A stretch of DNA of 64,000 bases from Kluyvera genomosp. 1 (GCF_001266615.1 NZ_LGHZ01000017.1:80503-144502), one strand, 5' to 3'. Shown: positions 40,874 through 50,396, numbered from the stretch's first letter. Program-made: numbers and translations. The notes: generated by a model not told the origin, from the letters alone.

Positions 40874-41912
40874 CCCGCTAATCACCCCGAAAGATGTGGT
40901 GCCTTCACTGCCAGGGCGCAAAGTTGAATGCGTGTTTAACACCGGAGTCACCGAGTATCAGGGTGAAATTATTCTGCTTCTGCGCGTTGCGGAGAGCGTA
41001 GTGAATGATGATCCCCGGCTTATCGTCGTTCCGCTGCTGGAACCACATGAAGGCGGCTGGCGGCAGACCACGAAGACATTCGATCGTGGCGATGATCGCT
41101 ATGATTTTAGCGATCCGCGCACCATTGTTTTAAAGAGCGATCCGGCGCAGCTGTGGCTGACTTCGATGTCCCATTTGCGCCTGGCGCGCAGTCAAGATGG
41201 CGTGCATTACACCATTGATAGCGAGCCTTTCATCATCGCGGATAGCCGCTATGAAGAGTTTGGTTGCGAAGATGCGCGCATCACGCAGATAGACGGTCTT
41301 TGGTATATCAACTATTCGGCAGTGTCATCGCTGGGTATCACCACCGCGCTGGCGACGACCCGGGACTTCATACACGTCGAAAAACAGGGCCTGATCCTCT
41401 GCCCGGACAATCGGGATGTCTGCTTCTTTCCGGAAAAAGTGGCCGGGCGTTATATGGCGCTGACGCGTCCGGCACCGAGCCACTTTGGCCACCCGGAAAT
41501 CTGGATCTGCGAGTCTCCCGATATGCTGCACTGGGGCAATCATCGCCATTTGCTCGGACGTTCGGGGGATAAATGGGATTCGCGGAAGTCGGGCGGCGGT
41601 GCACCGCTGATTAAAACGGATCGCGGCTGGCTTGAGATTTATCACGGCGTTGATGCCGATCAGCGCTACTGTCTTGGTGCACTGTTACTGGATCTTAACG
41701 ATCCGACGAAAATCCTGGCCAAATCGCCGGTACCTTTGCTCGAACCGACCGCTTCATACGAACGGGAAGGCTTCTTCGGTAACGTGGTCTTTACCTGCGG
41801 AACGCTGGTTCGTCATGAGACACTTCACGTTTGGTACGGCGCGGCGGATGAGTGTACCGCATTAGCCACGCTCCCGATGGATGCACTGTGGAAGCACTTA
41901 GGGCTAGCCTAA
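40854..41912 (+). CDS. GH130 beta-mannoside phosphorylase-type enzyme
   Basis: Five-bladed beta-propeller enzyme of 352 residues in glycoside hydrolase family 130, whose members act on beta-D-mannosides, many by phosphorolysis to alpha-D-mannose 1-phosphate. Family marks: N-terminal NPLITPKDV, EIILLLRVAES, the catalytic Asp140 in CEDARIT (138-144), NRDVCFFPEK (Lys195), LTRPAPSH (Arg205), GGGAPLIKTDRGWLEIYHG (His264) and WYGAADECTALAT near the end. Basic residues for phosphate binding seem present, favouring phosphorylase over hydrolase. No signal peptide, so cytoplasmic. AAAGGAAAG precedes the ATG. Linkage and acceptor cannot be told from sequence. Confidence 0.85.
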   Translation: MNRHSNNPLITPKDVVPSLPGRKVECVFNTGVTEYQGEIILLLRVAESVVNDDPRLIVVPLLEPHEGGWRQTTKTFDRGDDRYDFSDPRTIVLKSDPAQLWLTSMSHLRLARSQDGVHYTIDSEPFIIADSRYEEFGCEDARITQIDGLWYINYSAVSSLGITTALATTRDFIHVEKQGLILCPDNRDVCFFPEKVAGRYMALTRPAPSHFGHPEIWICESPDMLHWGNHRHLLGRSGDKWDSRKSGGGAPLIKTDRGWLEIYHGVDADQRYCLGALLLDLNDPTKILAKSPVPLLEPTASYEREGFFGNVVFTCGTLVRHETLHVWYGAADECTALATLPMDALWKHLGLA

Positions 41913-42826
41913 TGCGTGATGATGTGAGCGAACTTTATCATCGCTATCGCGCTCATGCTCGGCCGCGCCGTAGTGGAAAAATGATTTTCCACGGCGTGGA
42001 CGGGTATGACGTCTATAACCCGACGGCCCCTTTCCGTCATGCCGGGGCCTGGTGTATGGCAGCTCGCGTGGAGAAGCGTAACAGCGAGTATTCTGAGGTG
42101 CGCTTCTTTGCCTGGGACGGTGGGAATCATGCCACTTTGCTGGCTGACCTACCGACGTTTGCGCTACAGGATCCGTTTATCTGTATGCTTACCGGGCAAC
42201 TGCTGTTTGGCGGCGTTGAAGTGGAGTATTCCGCGGACGATGTTCCTTTGCGCTGGCGTACGCTGTTTTTTATCGGCGACAGCCTGGAAACATTACGCCC
42301 TTTGGCAACCGGGCCATGGGGAATGAAAGATATCCGCCCCGTCTCCTTGCCGGATGGCCGCATTCTACTTTTCACTCGCCCGCAGGGCGAATGGGGTGGG
42401 CGTGGCACCATTGGTTGGACTATGCTCTCCAGCCTGGATGAGCTGAATGCACAGACAATTTCCCGCGCGACGCTGATTTCTCACCTTGATGAACAGTACT
42501 GGTGCGGCGTTAATACCGCCTATGTCCGTGCTGAAGGGGAGGTTCATGTGTTGGCGCATGTGGCTCGGTTCGATGAGAGGGGGGATCGTCACTACTACGC
42601 CGCACGTTTTATCTTCGATTATCTTCGCGGGCGTTCATCAGCGATGGAGATTATTGCATGCCGGGATGATTTTCTACCCGGAGAGTGTAAGCGTGAGGAT
42701 CTGCGGGACGTTGTTTTTCCAGCCGGAGTGTGGGCTGACGGCAAAGGGGATACCCGGCTGTTTTGCGGTACCAGCGATTGTGAGGTTCAGTGGTTGGATA
42801 TGACGGCGCTGTTTGGTGCCCAATAG
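41912..42826 (+). CDS. DUF1861-like protein linked to GH130
   Basis: Protein of 304 residues beginning at the ATG that overlaps the GH130 stop (TAATG), so translation is coupled. It looks like a beta-propeller: repeated strands of the form VRFFAWDGG, RTLFFIGDSL, GRILLFTRPQGEWGGRG, and ALQDPFICMLTGQLLFGGVEVE. This agrees with DUF1861, a family often beside GH130 genes in other bacteria. I recognise the family only tentatively. There is no signal peptide. A role in handling the same beta-mannoside, as a second glycosidase or accessory, is inference. A strong terminator follows. Confidence 0.7.
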   Translation: MRDDVSELYHRYRAHARPRRSGKMIFHGVDGYDVYNPTAPFRHAGAWCMAARVEKRNSEYSEVRFFAWDGGNHATLLADLPTFALQDPFICMLTGQLLFGGVEVEYSADDVPLRWRTLFFIGDSLETLRPLATGPWGMKDIRPVSLPDGRILLFTRPQGEWGGRGTIGWTMLSSLDELNAQTISRATLISHLDEQYWCGVNTAYVRAEGEVHVLAHVARFDERGDRHYYAARFIFDYLRGRSSAMEIIACRDDFLPGECKREDLRDVVFPAGVWADGKGDTRLFCGTSDCEVQWLDMTALFGAQ

Positions 42827-42833
42827 GAAAAGG

Positions 42834-42866
42834 ACGCCCTCGGCGGGTTTGCTGAGGGCGTATTTT

Positions 42867-42868
<2 letters not shown>
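42834..42868. terminator. Bidirectional terminator between the sugar cassette and patA
   Basis: ACGCCCTCGGC at 42834-42844 pairs with GCTGAGGGCGT at 42851-42861 with one mismatch. ATTTTTT follows on the plus strand and CCTTTTCC on the minus strand. It ends both the cassette and the convergent patA. Confidence 0.88.
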
Positions 42869-44320
<1,452 letters not shown>

Positions 44321-44540
44321 CTTCAGCGGCTACGGTGAAAATCGGGATAAATGCCAGGGAAAAACGCGTCTGTACAATATTTAATCGTCCAGCGTAGCGG
44401 GGAGGCTCAAAAAGGGAGGAGTGGGCTGCGACCTGAATGTGCAGGGTGCTCGAGCGTGGTGCGCGTTTTGCGCCACGGTTGCGCGCCGTGCAAAAAGTAG
44501 GGCTTTTGTTGATTTTGCGATCTAACGCAAAATTAACAAT

Positions 44541-44567
44541 TAAGGTTAATTAAATAACCTCCGATAT
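44541..44567 (+). promoter_or_regulatory. Sigma-28 (FliA)-type promoter of aer
   Basis: TAAGGTTA, then 11 bases, then TCCGATAT, close to the flagellar consensus TAAAGTTT-N11-GCCGATAA. It lies about 45 bases before the aer start; aer is in the FliA regulon in E. coli. Confidence 0.7.
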
Positions 44568-44613
44568 AACAATTGTAATACATTTTCTTTCCGCACCTGA
44601 AAAGGATGTTCGT

Positions 44614-46134
44614 ATGTCTACCCTGCCCGACCAAAACCAGCATGAATCCGTGCTGGATGACCACACCACCCTCATGTCGACCACCGACCTCAACAGCTAC
44701 ATCACCCACGTTAACGATGCCTTCGTCAAGGTTAGCGGCTACAGCCGTGAAGAGATGCTCGGCCTGCCGCATAACCTCGTTCGCCATCCCGATATGCCGA
44801 AAGCCGCATTCGCCGATATGTGGCGTACGCTGAAGCAAGGTGAGCCGTGGACCGGCATTGTGAAAAATCGCCCGAAACACGGCGGCCATTACTGGGTGCG
44901 CGCGAATGCCATTCCCCAGGTGCGTAATGGTAAAACGATTGGCTACATGTCTATCCGCACAAAGGCCAGCCCGCAGGAAGTGGCGGCCGTTGAGCCTTTG
45001 TATCAGGCGCTGCGGGAGGATCGCAGCAATAAGCGCCTGCATAAGGGGCGTGTTATCAGCAAGCGCTGGTGGGGGAAACTGACGGCGATGCCACTACGGT
45101 GGCGGGTTCGAAGCCTGATGCTCGGCCTGTATCTACTGTTGGCCGGGTCGCTATTCGCCCTGAACGCACCTATTGCAGCAGTGCTGGCATCAGCGGTTCT
45201 GCTGCTGCTGACCACTTCCGTTCTTGAATGGCAGGTGGTCCGCCCCGTGGAAAACGTGGCGCGACAGGCGCTCTGTGTGGCAACCGGCGAGCGCAACAGC
45301 GTCGAGCAGTTGGATCGCAGTGATGAGCTAGGGCTGATATTGCGCTCGGTAGGGCAGCTTGGATTAATGTGCCGCTGGCTGATTAACGATGTTTCAAGCC
45401 AGGTGAACAGCGTCAGCGATGGCAGCGACGTGCTGGCGCGCGGTAACGATTCGCTTAACCAGCGCACACAGGAGACGGTCGAAAATGTGCAGCAAACGGT
45501 CACCACCATGAATCAGATGGCGGCCTCGGTACAGAATAATTCCCACACCGCGGCGCAGGCCGATAAGCTCTCTTTGGCTGCCAGCGGTGCAGCAACTCAG
45601 GGCGGGCAGGCGATGCATCGGGTGGTGCAAACCATGGAAGATATCGCTGATAGCACGCAGCGCATCGGGTCGATTACAACCTTGATTAACGATATCGCTT
45701 TCCAGACCAATATTCTGGCGCTGAATGCCGCCGTAGAGGCGGCGCGCGCCGGTGAGCAGGGTAGGGGATTTGCGGTTGTCGCCGGTGAAGTACGCCACCT
45801 GGCAAGCCGCAGCGCGACGGCTGCCAATGAAATCCGCCAGTTGATTGAGGCCAGCGCCAGCAAAGTGCAGTCGGGGTCTGAACAAGTCCATGCGGCGGGA
45901 CGCACGATGGATGACATTGTTTCTCAGGTACAAAATGTCACCCAGCTGATTGCGCAGATTAGCCAGTCAACTTCCGAGCAGGCGACGGGGCTTTCTGACC
46001 TGACGCGTGCCGTCGCCAAGCTTGATGAGATTACCCAGCAGAATGCCGGGTTGGTGGCTGAGAGCGCGAGCGTGTCGGCGATGGTCAAACGCCGCGCGAG
46101 CCGTCTTCAGGATGCGGTAACCGTCCTGCATTAA
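44614..46134 (+). CDS. aer: Aerotaxis/redox receptor Aer
   Basis: Methyl-accepting chemotaxis-like receptor of 506 residues that senses cellular redox state through FAD. The N-terminal PAS domain (about residues 20-120, with NLVRHPDMPKAAFADMW) binds FAD. A hydrophobic anchor at about 165-205 is followed by HAMP, and the signalling domain carries the highly conserved hairpin tip NDIAFQTNILALNAAVEAAR. There is no periplasmic domain, as in E. coli Aer. The ATG follows AAAGGATG. Its stop overlaps that of convergent yqjI by four bases. Confidence 0.95.
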   Translation: MSTLPDQNQHESVLDDHTTLMSTTDLNSYITHVNDAFVKVSGYSREEMLGLPHNLVRHPDMPKAAFADMWRTLKQGEPWTGIVKNRPKHGGHYWVRANAIPQVRNGKTIGYMSIRTKASPQEVAAVEPLYQALREDRSNKRLHKGRVISKRWWGKLTAMPLRWRVRSLMLGLYLLLAGSLFALNAPIAAVLASAVLLLLTTSVLEWQVVRPVENVARQALCVATGERNSVEQLDRSDELGLILRSVGQLGLMCRWLINDVSSQVNSVSDGSDVLARGNDSLNQRTQETVENVQQTVTTMNQMAASVQNNSHTAAQADKLSLAASGAATQGGQAMHRVVQTMEDIADSTQRIGSITTLINDIAFQTNILALNAAVEAARAGEQGRGFAVVAGEVRHLASRSATAANEIRQLIEASASKVQSGSEQVHAAGRTMDDIVSQVQNVTQLIAQISQSTSEQATGLSDLTRAVAKLDEITQQNAGLVAESASVSAMVKRRASRLQDAVTVLH

Positions 46135-46700
46135 TCTAATTGGGTGATATCCAGCGCCGCGCGGTCGATGATGCCGATAATCTGTTTTAGCTGCGCATCG
46201 CTGATATCGCCCTGATTCACTTTCAGGTCCAGCACGGCCTTGAAGTTATCCAGCGCACGCTTCATCTGCGGGTTCTTACGTAACTCGTGGCCTACCATTC
46301 TGGCTTTCAGCCGGGTTTGGATTTGTTCCAGGTGCTCCTGGCTTTCTTCCAGCATTTGGCTGCCGTCAGCGGTAATCTCAATTTTCTTCCGCCCGCCGTC
46401 CTCTTCCTGAACGGTAATCAACCCTTGATCCTGCAACAGATCCAGCGTGGGATAGATAACGCCAGGGCTCGGGCTGTAGTGGCCTTGAGTCAGGCCTTCA
46501 ATGGCTTTAATCAGTTCATAGCCGTGGCTGGCGCTTTGTTTAAGGATGCTGAGGATCACCAGGCGGAGTTCACCGTGTCCAAAGAAGCGTTGGCGACGAC
46601 CGCCGCCGTGTCCTTCACCACGTCCGCCACGATGTTCACAGTCAGCCAGTTCACCACGATGACCGCGGCCGCGATGTTCAGTACCAGAGAAAGGTTTCAT
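46131..46700 (-). CDS. yqjI: Metal-responsive PadR-type repressor YqjI
   Basis: PadR-family winged-helix repressor of 189 residues. In E. coli YqjI represses itself and yqjH and is relieved by nickel or excess iron. The DNA-binding domain runs from about residue 42 (GHGELRLVILSILKQSASHG, then SPSPGVIYPTLDLLQ); the C-terminal helices dimerise. The N-terminal tail (1-43) is Gly/Arg/His-rich but has only five histidines and one cysteine, where my recollection of the E. coli protein is a longer tail rich in both. AAGGA seven bases upstream supports the start at 46700. Confidence 0.92.
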   Translation of the reverse strand: MKPFSGTEHRGRGHRGELADCEHRGGRGEGHGGGRRQRFFGHGELRLVILSILKQSASHGYELIKAIEGLTQGHYSPSPGVIYPTLDLLQDQGLITVQEEDGGRKKIEITADGSQMLEESQEHLEQIQTRLKARMVGHELRKNPQMKRALDNFKAVLDLKVNQGDISDAQLKQIIGIIDRAALDITQLD

Positions 46701-46720
46701 AGGGTGTTCCTTTTTATTGA

Positions 46721-46734
46721 TTAGATATATCTAA
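46721..46734. promoter_or_regulatory. YqjI operator, yqjI side
   Basis: TTAGATATATCTAA, a perfect 14-base palindrome 21 bases before the yqjI start. The same core recurs in front of yqjH. Confidence 0.72.
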
Positions 46735-46878
46735 TTTATATCTTTTTTTGTATCTTTAGCAATATCAAAAAAGAATGTTTCATTAATTAATTGATATTAA
46801 TGATTTTTTATCTAGCACTAAGAAAGTTTAAAATGTGGTTTTCATATATCATAAAAAGTGCTTGCTTTCTTTTTAATT

Positions 46879-46897
46879 GGCAATCATTATCATTTGC
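46879..46897. promoter_or_regulatory. Fur box upstream of yqjH
   Basis: GGCAATCATTATCATTTGC resembles the 19-base Fur consensus GATAATGATAATCATTATC; E. coli yqjH is repressed by Fur. It lies 40 bases before the yqjH start. Confidence 0.7.
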
Positions 46898-46904
46898 AAA
46901 TGTT

Positions 46905-46918
46905 TTAGATATATCTAT
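46905..46918. promoter_or_regulatory. YqjI operator, yqjH side
   Basis: TTAGATATATCTAT, identical to the yqjI-side palindrome in 13 of 14 bases, 17 bases before the yqjH start and directly after the Fur box. Confidence 0.72.
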
Positions 46919-46935
46919 TTTGAGAGAGACGCCAA

Positions 46936-47700
46936 ATGAAAGAGAACAAATACCCACAGCGCGTACGTAATGAACTTCGTTTTCGTGAACTGACGGTACT
47001 GCGCGTCGAGCGCGTGGGTGAGGCTTTCCAACGGGTCGTGTTGGGCGGCGAAGCGCTTGAAGGCTTTAGCTCACGGGGCTTTGATGACCACACCAAACTG
47101 TTTTTCCCCCAGGCAGGTACAACATTGACGCCGCCAACGGTGGGTGATGACGGTATCATTTGGGCAGATGGCGTCCGCCCGCAGGCGCGAGACTACACGC
47201 CGCTGTATAACGCACAACGCCATGAGCTGGCCTATGACTTCTTTATCCACGACGGCGGCGTGGCCAGCCAGTGGGTGATGGAGGCTAAAGCGGGCGATAC
47301 GCTCTTGATCGGCGGACCGCGCGGTTCGCTGGTGGTGCCGGAGGATTACGCCTGGCAGCTGTATGTCTGCGATGAAACCGGGATGCCCGCGCTGCGTCGT
47401 CGGCTGGAGGTATTACGTGAGTTGCCACAGTTCCCACAGGTTACTGCGCTGGTGATGGTGCGTGATGAAGCAGATAAAGCCTATCTGGCCGGGTTTGACG
47501 AGTGCAATATTGAATGGTTTACCCGCTACGATGCTGAGGCCGTTGCTGCCCGTCTGGCACAATTAGCGGTGCCTGAGTCCGATTACTTTATCTGGTTGAC
47601 GGGTGAAGGAAAGGTGGTGAAAGGGCTGACCGACGGTTTTGTGACTGAAGCGATGGATCCACAGCTGGTACGTTCAAGCGCTTATTGGCACGCAAAATAA
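46936..47700 (+). CDS. yqjH: NADPH-dependent ferric-chelate reductase YqjH
   Basis: ViuB/SIP-family flavin reductase of 254 residues that releases iron from ferric triscatecholates in the cytoplasm. The N-terminal FAD-binding barrel contains FQRVVLGGEALEGF and DHTKLFFP; the C-terminal SIP domain (YVCDETGMPALRRRLEVL) takes NADPH. GAGAGAGACGCC precedes the ATG. It is divergent from its repressor yqjI and also under a Fur box, so it is controlled by both iron and nickel. Confidence 0.94.
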   Translation: MKENKYPQRVRNELRFRELTVLRVERVGEAFQRVVLGGEALEGFSSRGFDDHTKLFFPQAGTTLTPPTVGDDGIIWADGVRPQARDYTPLYNAQRHELAYDFFIHDGGVASQWVMEAKAGDTLLIGGPRGSLVVPEDYAWQLYVCDETGMPALRRRLEVLRELPQFPQVTALVMVRDEADKAYLAGFDECNIEWFTRYDAEAVAARLAQLAVPESDYFIWLTGEGKVVKGLTDGFVTEAMDPQLVRSSAYWHAK

Positions 47701-48169
47701 AACGGCGGCAGGCGCGTTTGGCGCCTGCATCTCCAACGGACTTTCCTGTCTTGCATTCTTCACTCTCCGCCGCTTCCTTTGTCTGTCATTTATCGCGATT
47801 TTCTCCCATCCTCTAAGCGAACACCGTATTTTCCACACTTTTTATAGTCCTATCTTTGGGCCTGTTTTTGGCCATTTATTGCGTTTGAAAATAGAATATA
47901 TTATTGTTTTATATGAATAATTAACCACTTATTGTGTCGGGTGATGAAGTCAATTACCTTTCTGCTAGTGCCAATAAAAAATCTGAAAAAGTAGATGTTT
48001 ATCGACTTTTCGTCTAAAAGTATGGGGCTACGGGCTAGACATGACCATATTATGGTTATCAAATGGTTAAAAAATACCGTGTTAGATGTAAATCATCGAC
48101 AAAATTAATAAATGGCTAGTCCGCTTACACAACTTACACGCGTTGCGGCGCACCTTCTCTGGAGAAACT
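47701..48169 (+). promoter_or_regulatory. 469-base gap before the POT transporter
   Basis: After a hairpin close to yqjH the gap is very AT-rich from about 47830 onward and holds no coding sequence. A perfect 13-base palindrome, ACCATATTATGGT, at 48044-48056 lies 114 bases before the transporter start and is a candidate operator. GGAG at 48161-48164 is the ribosome binding site of the next gene. Confidence 0.45.
47708..47728 (+). terminator. Hairpin after yqjH
   Basis: GCAGGCGC at 47708-47715 pairs perfectly with GCGCCTGC at 47721-47728 around GTTTG, seven bases past the stop. A weak pyrimidine tail (ATCTCC) follows. Confidence 0.6.
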
Positions 48170-49723
48170 ATGCATTCCTCTGTTAATAAAAACGAAAGCC
48201 GAACCTTTTTCGGTCACCCTTATCCGCTGGGGTCGCTGTTCTTTACCGAAATGTGGGAGCGATTCTCGTTTTACGGTATCCGCCCATTACTGATCCTGTT
48301 TATGGCGGCCACCGTATATGACGGCGGTATGGGACTGGCACGTGAAAATGCTTCAGCGATTGTCGGCATCTTTGCCGGAACAATGTACCTGGCTGCACTG
48401 CCGGGCGGCTGGCTGGCGGATAACTGGCTCGGCCAGCAAAAGGCCGTCTGGTATGGCTCGATACTGATCGCGCTGGGTCACCTGTCTATCGCGCTATCAG
48501 CTTTTATGGGGGACAACCTGTTCTTTATCGGCCTGATGTTTATCGTGCTGGGTTCCGGGTTATTTAAAACCTGTATCTCGGTGATGGTCGGTACGCTGTA
48601 TAAAAAAGGCGATGCGCGCCGTGATGGCGGCTTCTCTCTGTTTTATATGGGCATCAACATGGGATCGTTTATCGCGCCGCTGATTTCCGGCTGGCTGATT
48701 AAATCTCATGGCTGGCACTGGGGCTTCGGTATCGGTGGTATCGGGATGCTGGTAGCGCTGGTTATCTTCCGCATCTTTGCCGTGCCGGCGATGAAACGCT
48801 ATGACAGCGAAGTGGGGCTGGATTCGACCTGGAACAACCCAGTGGCCAAAAAGCGCGGCGTCGGTGCATGGCTGCTGGCGCTGGCCGTTGGCGTTGCCGT
48901 GATTATTACGCTGATTGCGCAGGGCATTATTGTCATTAATCCGGTAGCGGTGGCGAGCGTGCTGGTGTACGTGATTGCCGCATCGGTCGCGCTGTACTTT
49001 ATCTATCTGTTTGTTTTTGCAGGCCTTAGCCGCAAAGAGCGTGCGCGTCTGCTGGTGTGCTTTATCCTGTTGGTCGCTGCGGCGTTCTTCTGGTCGGCTT
49101 TTGAGCAAAAACCTACGTCCTTTAACCTGTTCGCGAATGATTACACTAATCGTATGATTGGTGATTTCGAGATCCCGGCGGTATGGTTCCAGTCAATTAA
49201 TGCCCTATTTATCATTATCCTGGCCCCGGTATTTAGCTGGGCATGGCCAGCGCTGGCGCGTAAAAACGTGCGTCCGGGCAGTATTACCAAGTTTGTTATC
49301 GGTATTCTGTGCGCCGCGGCGGGCTTTGGTCTGATGATGCTGGCTGCTCAGAACGTGCTGAGCAACGGCGGGGCAGGCGTGTCGCCAATGTGGCTGGTGG
49401 GCAGTATCCTGATGTTGACGCTCGGTGAGCTGTGCCTGAGCCCAATTGGCCTGGCAACCATGACGCTGCTGGCACCGGAAAGAATGCGTGGCCAGATGAT
49501 GGGGCTGTGGTTCTGTGCCAGCGCGCTGGGTAATCTGGCCGCAGGCCTGATTGGCGGCCACGTGAAGGCTGACCAGCTGGATATGCTGCCTGATCTGTTT
49601 GCCCGCTGCTCTATCGCGTTACTGATCTGTGCCGCCGTACTGTGCGTCTTGATTGTGCCGGTACGCCGGATGCTGGAGAACACCAAATCCAGCGCGGAGC
49701 AGAATTCGGTCACCAACGCATAA
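48170..49723 (+). CDS. POT-family peptide:H+ symporter
   Basis: Proton-coupled oligopeptide transporter of 517 residues with about 14 membrane helices. The proton-coupling ExxER motif is TEMWERFSFYG (Glu27, Glu30, Arg31), and the family signatures FYMGINMGSF and FWSAFEQKPTSFNLFAND follow. The ATG at 48170 has GGAG six bases before it. It is a separate paralogue from those found here in K-12 gene order, where no POT gene adjoins yqjH. Di- or tripeptide uptake is the family expectation; the specific substrate is unknown. A strong terminator follows. Confidence 0.9.
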   Translation: MHSSVNKNESRTFFGHPYPLGSLFFTEMWERFSFYGIRPLLILFMAATVYDGGMGLARENASAIVGIFAGTMYLAALPGGWLADNWLGQQKAVWYGSILIALGHLSIALSAFMGDNLFFIGLMFIVLGSGLFKTCISVMVGTLYKKGDARRDGGFSLFYMGINMGSFIAPLISGWLIKSHGWHWGFGIGGIGMLVALVIFRIFAVPAMKRYDSEVGLDSTWNNPVAKKRGVGAWLLALAVGVAVIITLIAQGIIVINPVAVASVLVYVIAASVALYFIYLFVFAGLSRKERARLLVCFILLVAAAFFWSAFEQKPTSFNLFANDYTNRMIGDFEIPAVWFQSINALFIIILAPVFSWAWPALARKNVRPGSITKFVIGILCAAAGFGLMMLAAQNVLSNGGAGVSPMWLVGSILMLTLGELCLSPIGLATMTLLAPERMRGQMMGLWFCASALGNLAAGLIGGHVKADQLDMLPDLFARCSIALLICAAVLCVLIVPVRRMLENTKSSAEQNSVTNA

Positions 49724-49743
49724 TCTCTTCGATACGACAAAAG

Positions 49744-49769
49744 CCAGCGCCTATTGCGCTGGTTTTTTT
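49744..49769 (+). terminator. Terminator of the POT gene
   Basis: CCAGCGC at 49744-49750 pairs perfectly with GCGCTGG at 49756-49762 around CTATT, followed by seven Ts. Confidence 0.92.
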
Positions 49770-49922
49770 GTGCTGAATGGCATCACCACGATGAAAAGTG
49801 AGGTAAAAATCGGTTTTGGCTCACGAAAAAGTGCAATAACGTGAGCTGTTTCTTTGTAATGACCGCCAGTTTCAGTCCATAGTATAACTTGTTTACTACG
49901 TGGTTAATTTAAGGACAAGCAT

Positions 49923-50222
49923 ATGCCAGCAGTCATTGATAAAGCATTGGATTTCATTGGTGGTATGAACACGTCTGAGCCAGTACCACAGTCCATGGAT
50001 GAGAGTACAGCGAAGGGAATTCTGAACTATCTGAAAGAGTTGGGGACGCCGGTGAGTTCTGCCGCCATCGCCGAACGCGGCCAGCATGAGGGCTGGAATG
50101 CCGGGTTTACGGATAAAGTGGCCAACTGGGCCGAGCGAGTCGAATCCGGCGAGCGCATTGTGATTAAACACCCTGAATTCTTCTCTGACTACATGCGCGA
50201 GGAACTGAGCTCGCTAGTGTAA
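49923..50222 (+). CDS. yoaC: YoaC-like DUF1889 protein
   Basis: Small cytoplasmic protein of 99 residues that matches E. coli YoaC (DUF1889, 99 residues) from end to end: MPAVIDKALDFIGGM at the start, ESTAKGILNYLKELGTP in the middle and MREELSSLV at the end. It should be all-helical. Function unknown. AAGGACAAGC precedes the ATG and it has its own AT-rich upstream region. In K-12 yoaC lies elsewhere on the chromosome, so this is a different location or a second copy. Confidence 0.75.
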   Translation: MPAVIDKALDFIGGMNTSEPVPQSMDESTAKGILNYLKELGTPVSSAAIAERGQHEGWNAGFTDKVANWAERVESGERIVIKHPEFFSDYMREELSSLV

Positions 50223-50281
50223 CCCTGCTTAAGTCGCTCTCACCTGCCTCGTGGGAGCGCCTGTTATCATCTTATTCAAGC

Positions 50282-50315
50282 AAAAAGGGCTGACGATTTC
50301 TCGTCAGCCCTTTTT
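50282..50315. terminator. Bidirectional terminator between yoaC and tRNA-Ile
   Basis: AAAAAGGGCTGACGA at 50282-50296 pairs perfectly over 15 bases with TCGTCAGCCCTTTTT at 50301-50315 around a TTTC loop. T-runs on both strands serve yoaC and the tRNA gene. Confidence 0.93.
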
Positions 50316-50320
50316 GTATT

Positions 50321-50396
50321 TGGTGGCCCCTGTTGGGTTTGAACCAACGACCAAGCGATTATGAGTCGCCTGCTCTAACCACTGAGCTAAGGGGCC
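50321..50396 (-). tRNA. ileX: tRNA-Ile(CAU), ileX type
   Basis: 76-base tRNA on the minus strand with encoded CCA. The acceptor stem GGCCCCT pairs with AGGGGCC, the D-loop reads AGCTCAGTGGTTAGAGC, and the anticodon loop CTCATAA has CAT. The body is that of the minor isoleucine tRNA whose C34 is changed to lysidine so that it reads AUA, not an elongator methionine tRNA. The location just before mug matches ileX. A TATAAT box lies at 50409-50414 on the minus strand, with GC-rich bases after it. Confidence 0.93.

Noticed and set aside
32550..42826. Cassette as an integrated mobile element
   Set aside because: No integrase, transposase, direct repeats or tRNA at its ends, and base composition by eye is only slightly more AT-rich than the flanks; exchange by homologous recombination is simpler.
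50321..50396. Elongator methionine tRNA, judged from the CAT anticodon
   Set aside because: The acceptor and D-arm sequences and the position before mug are those of ileX; the C34 lysidine change makes it an isoleucine tRNA.
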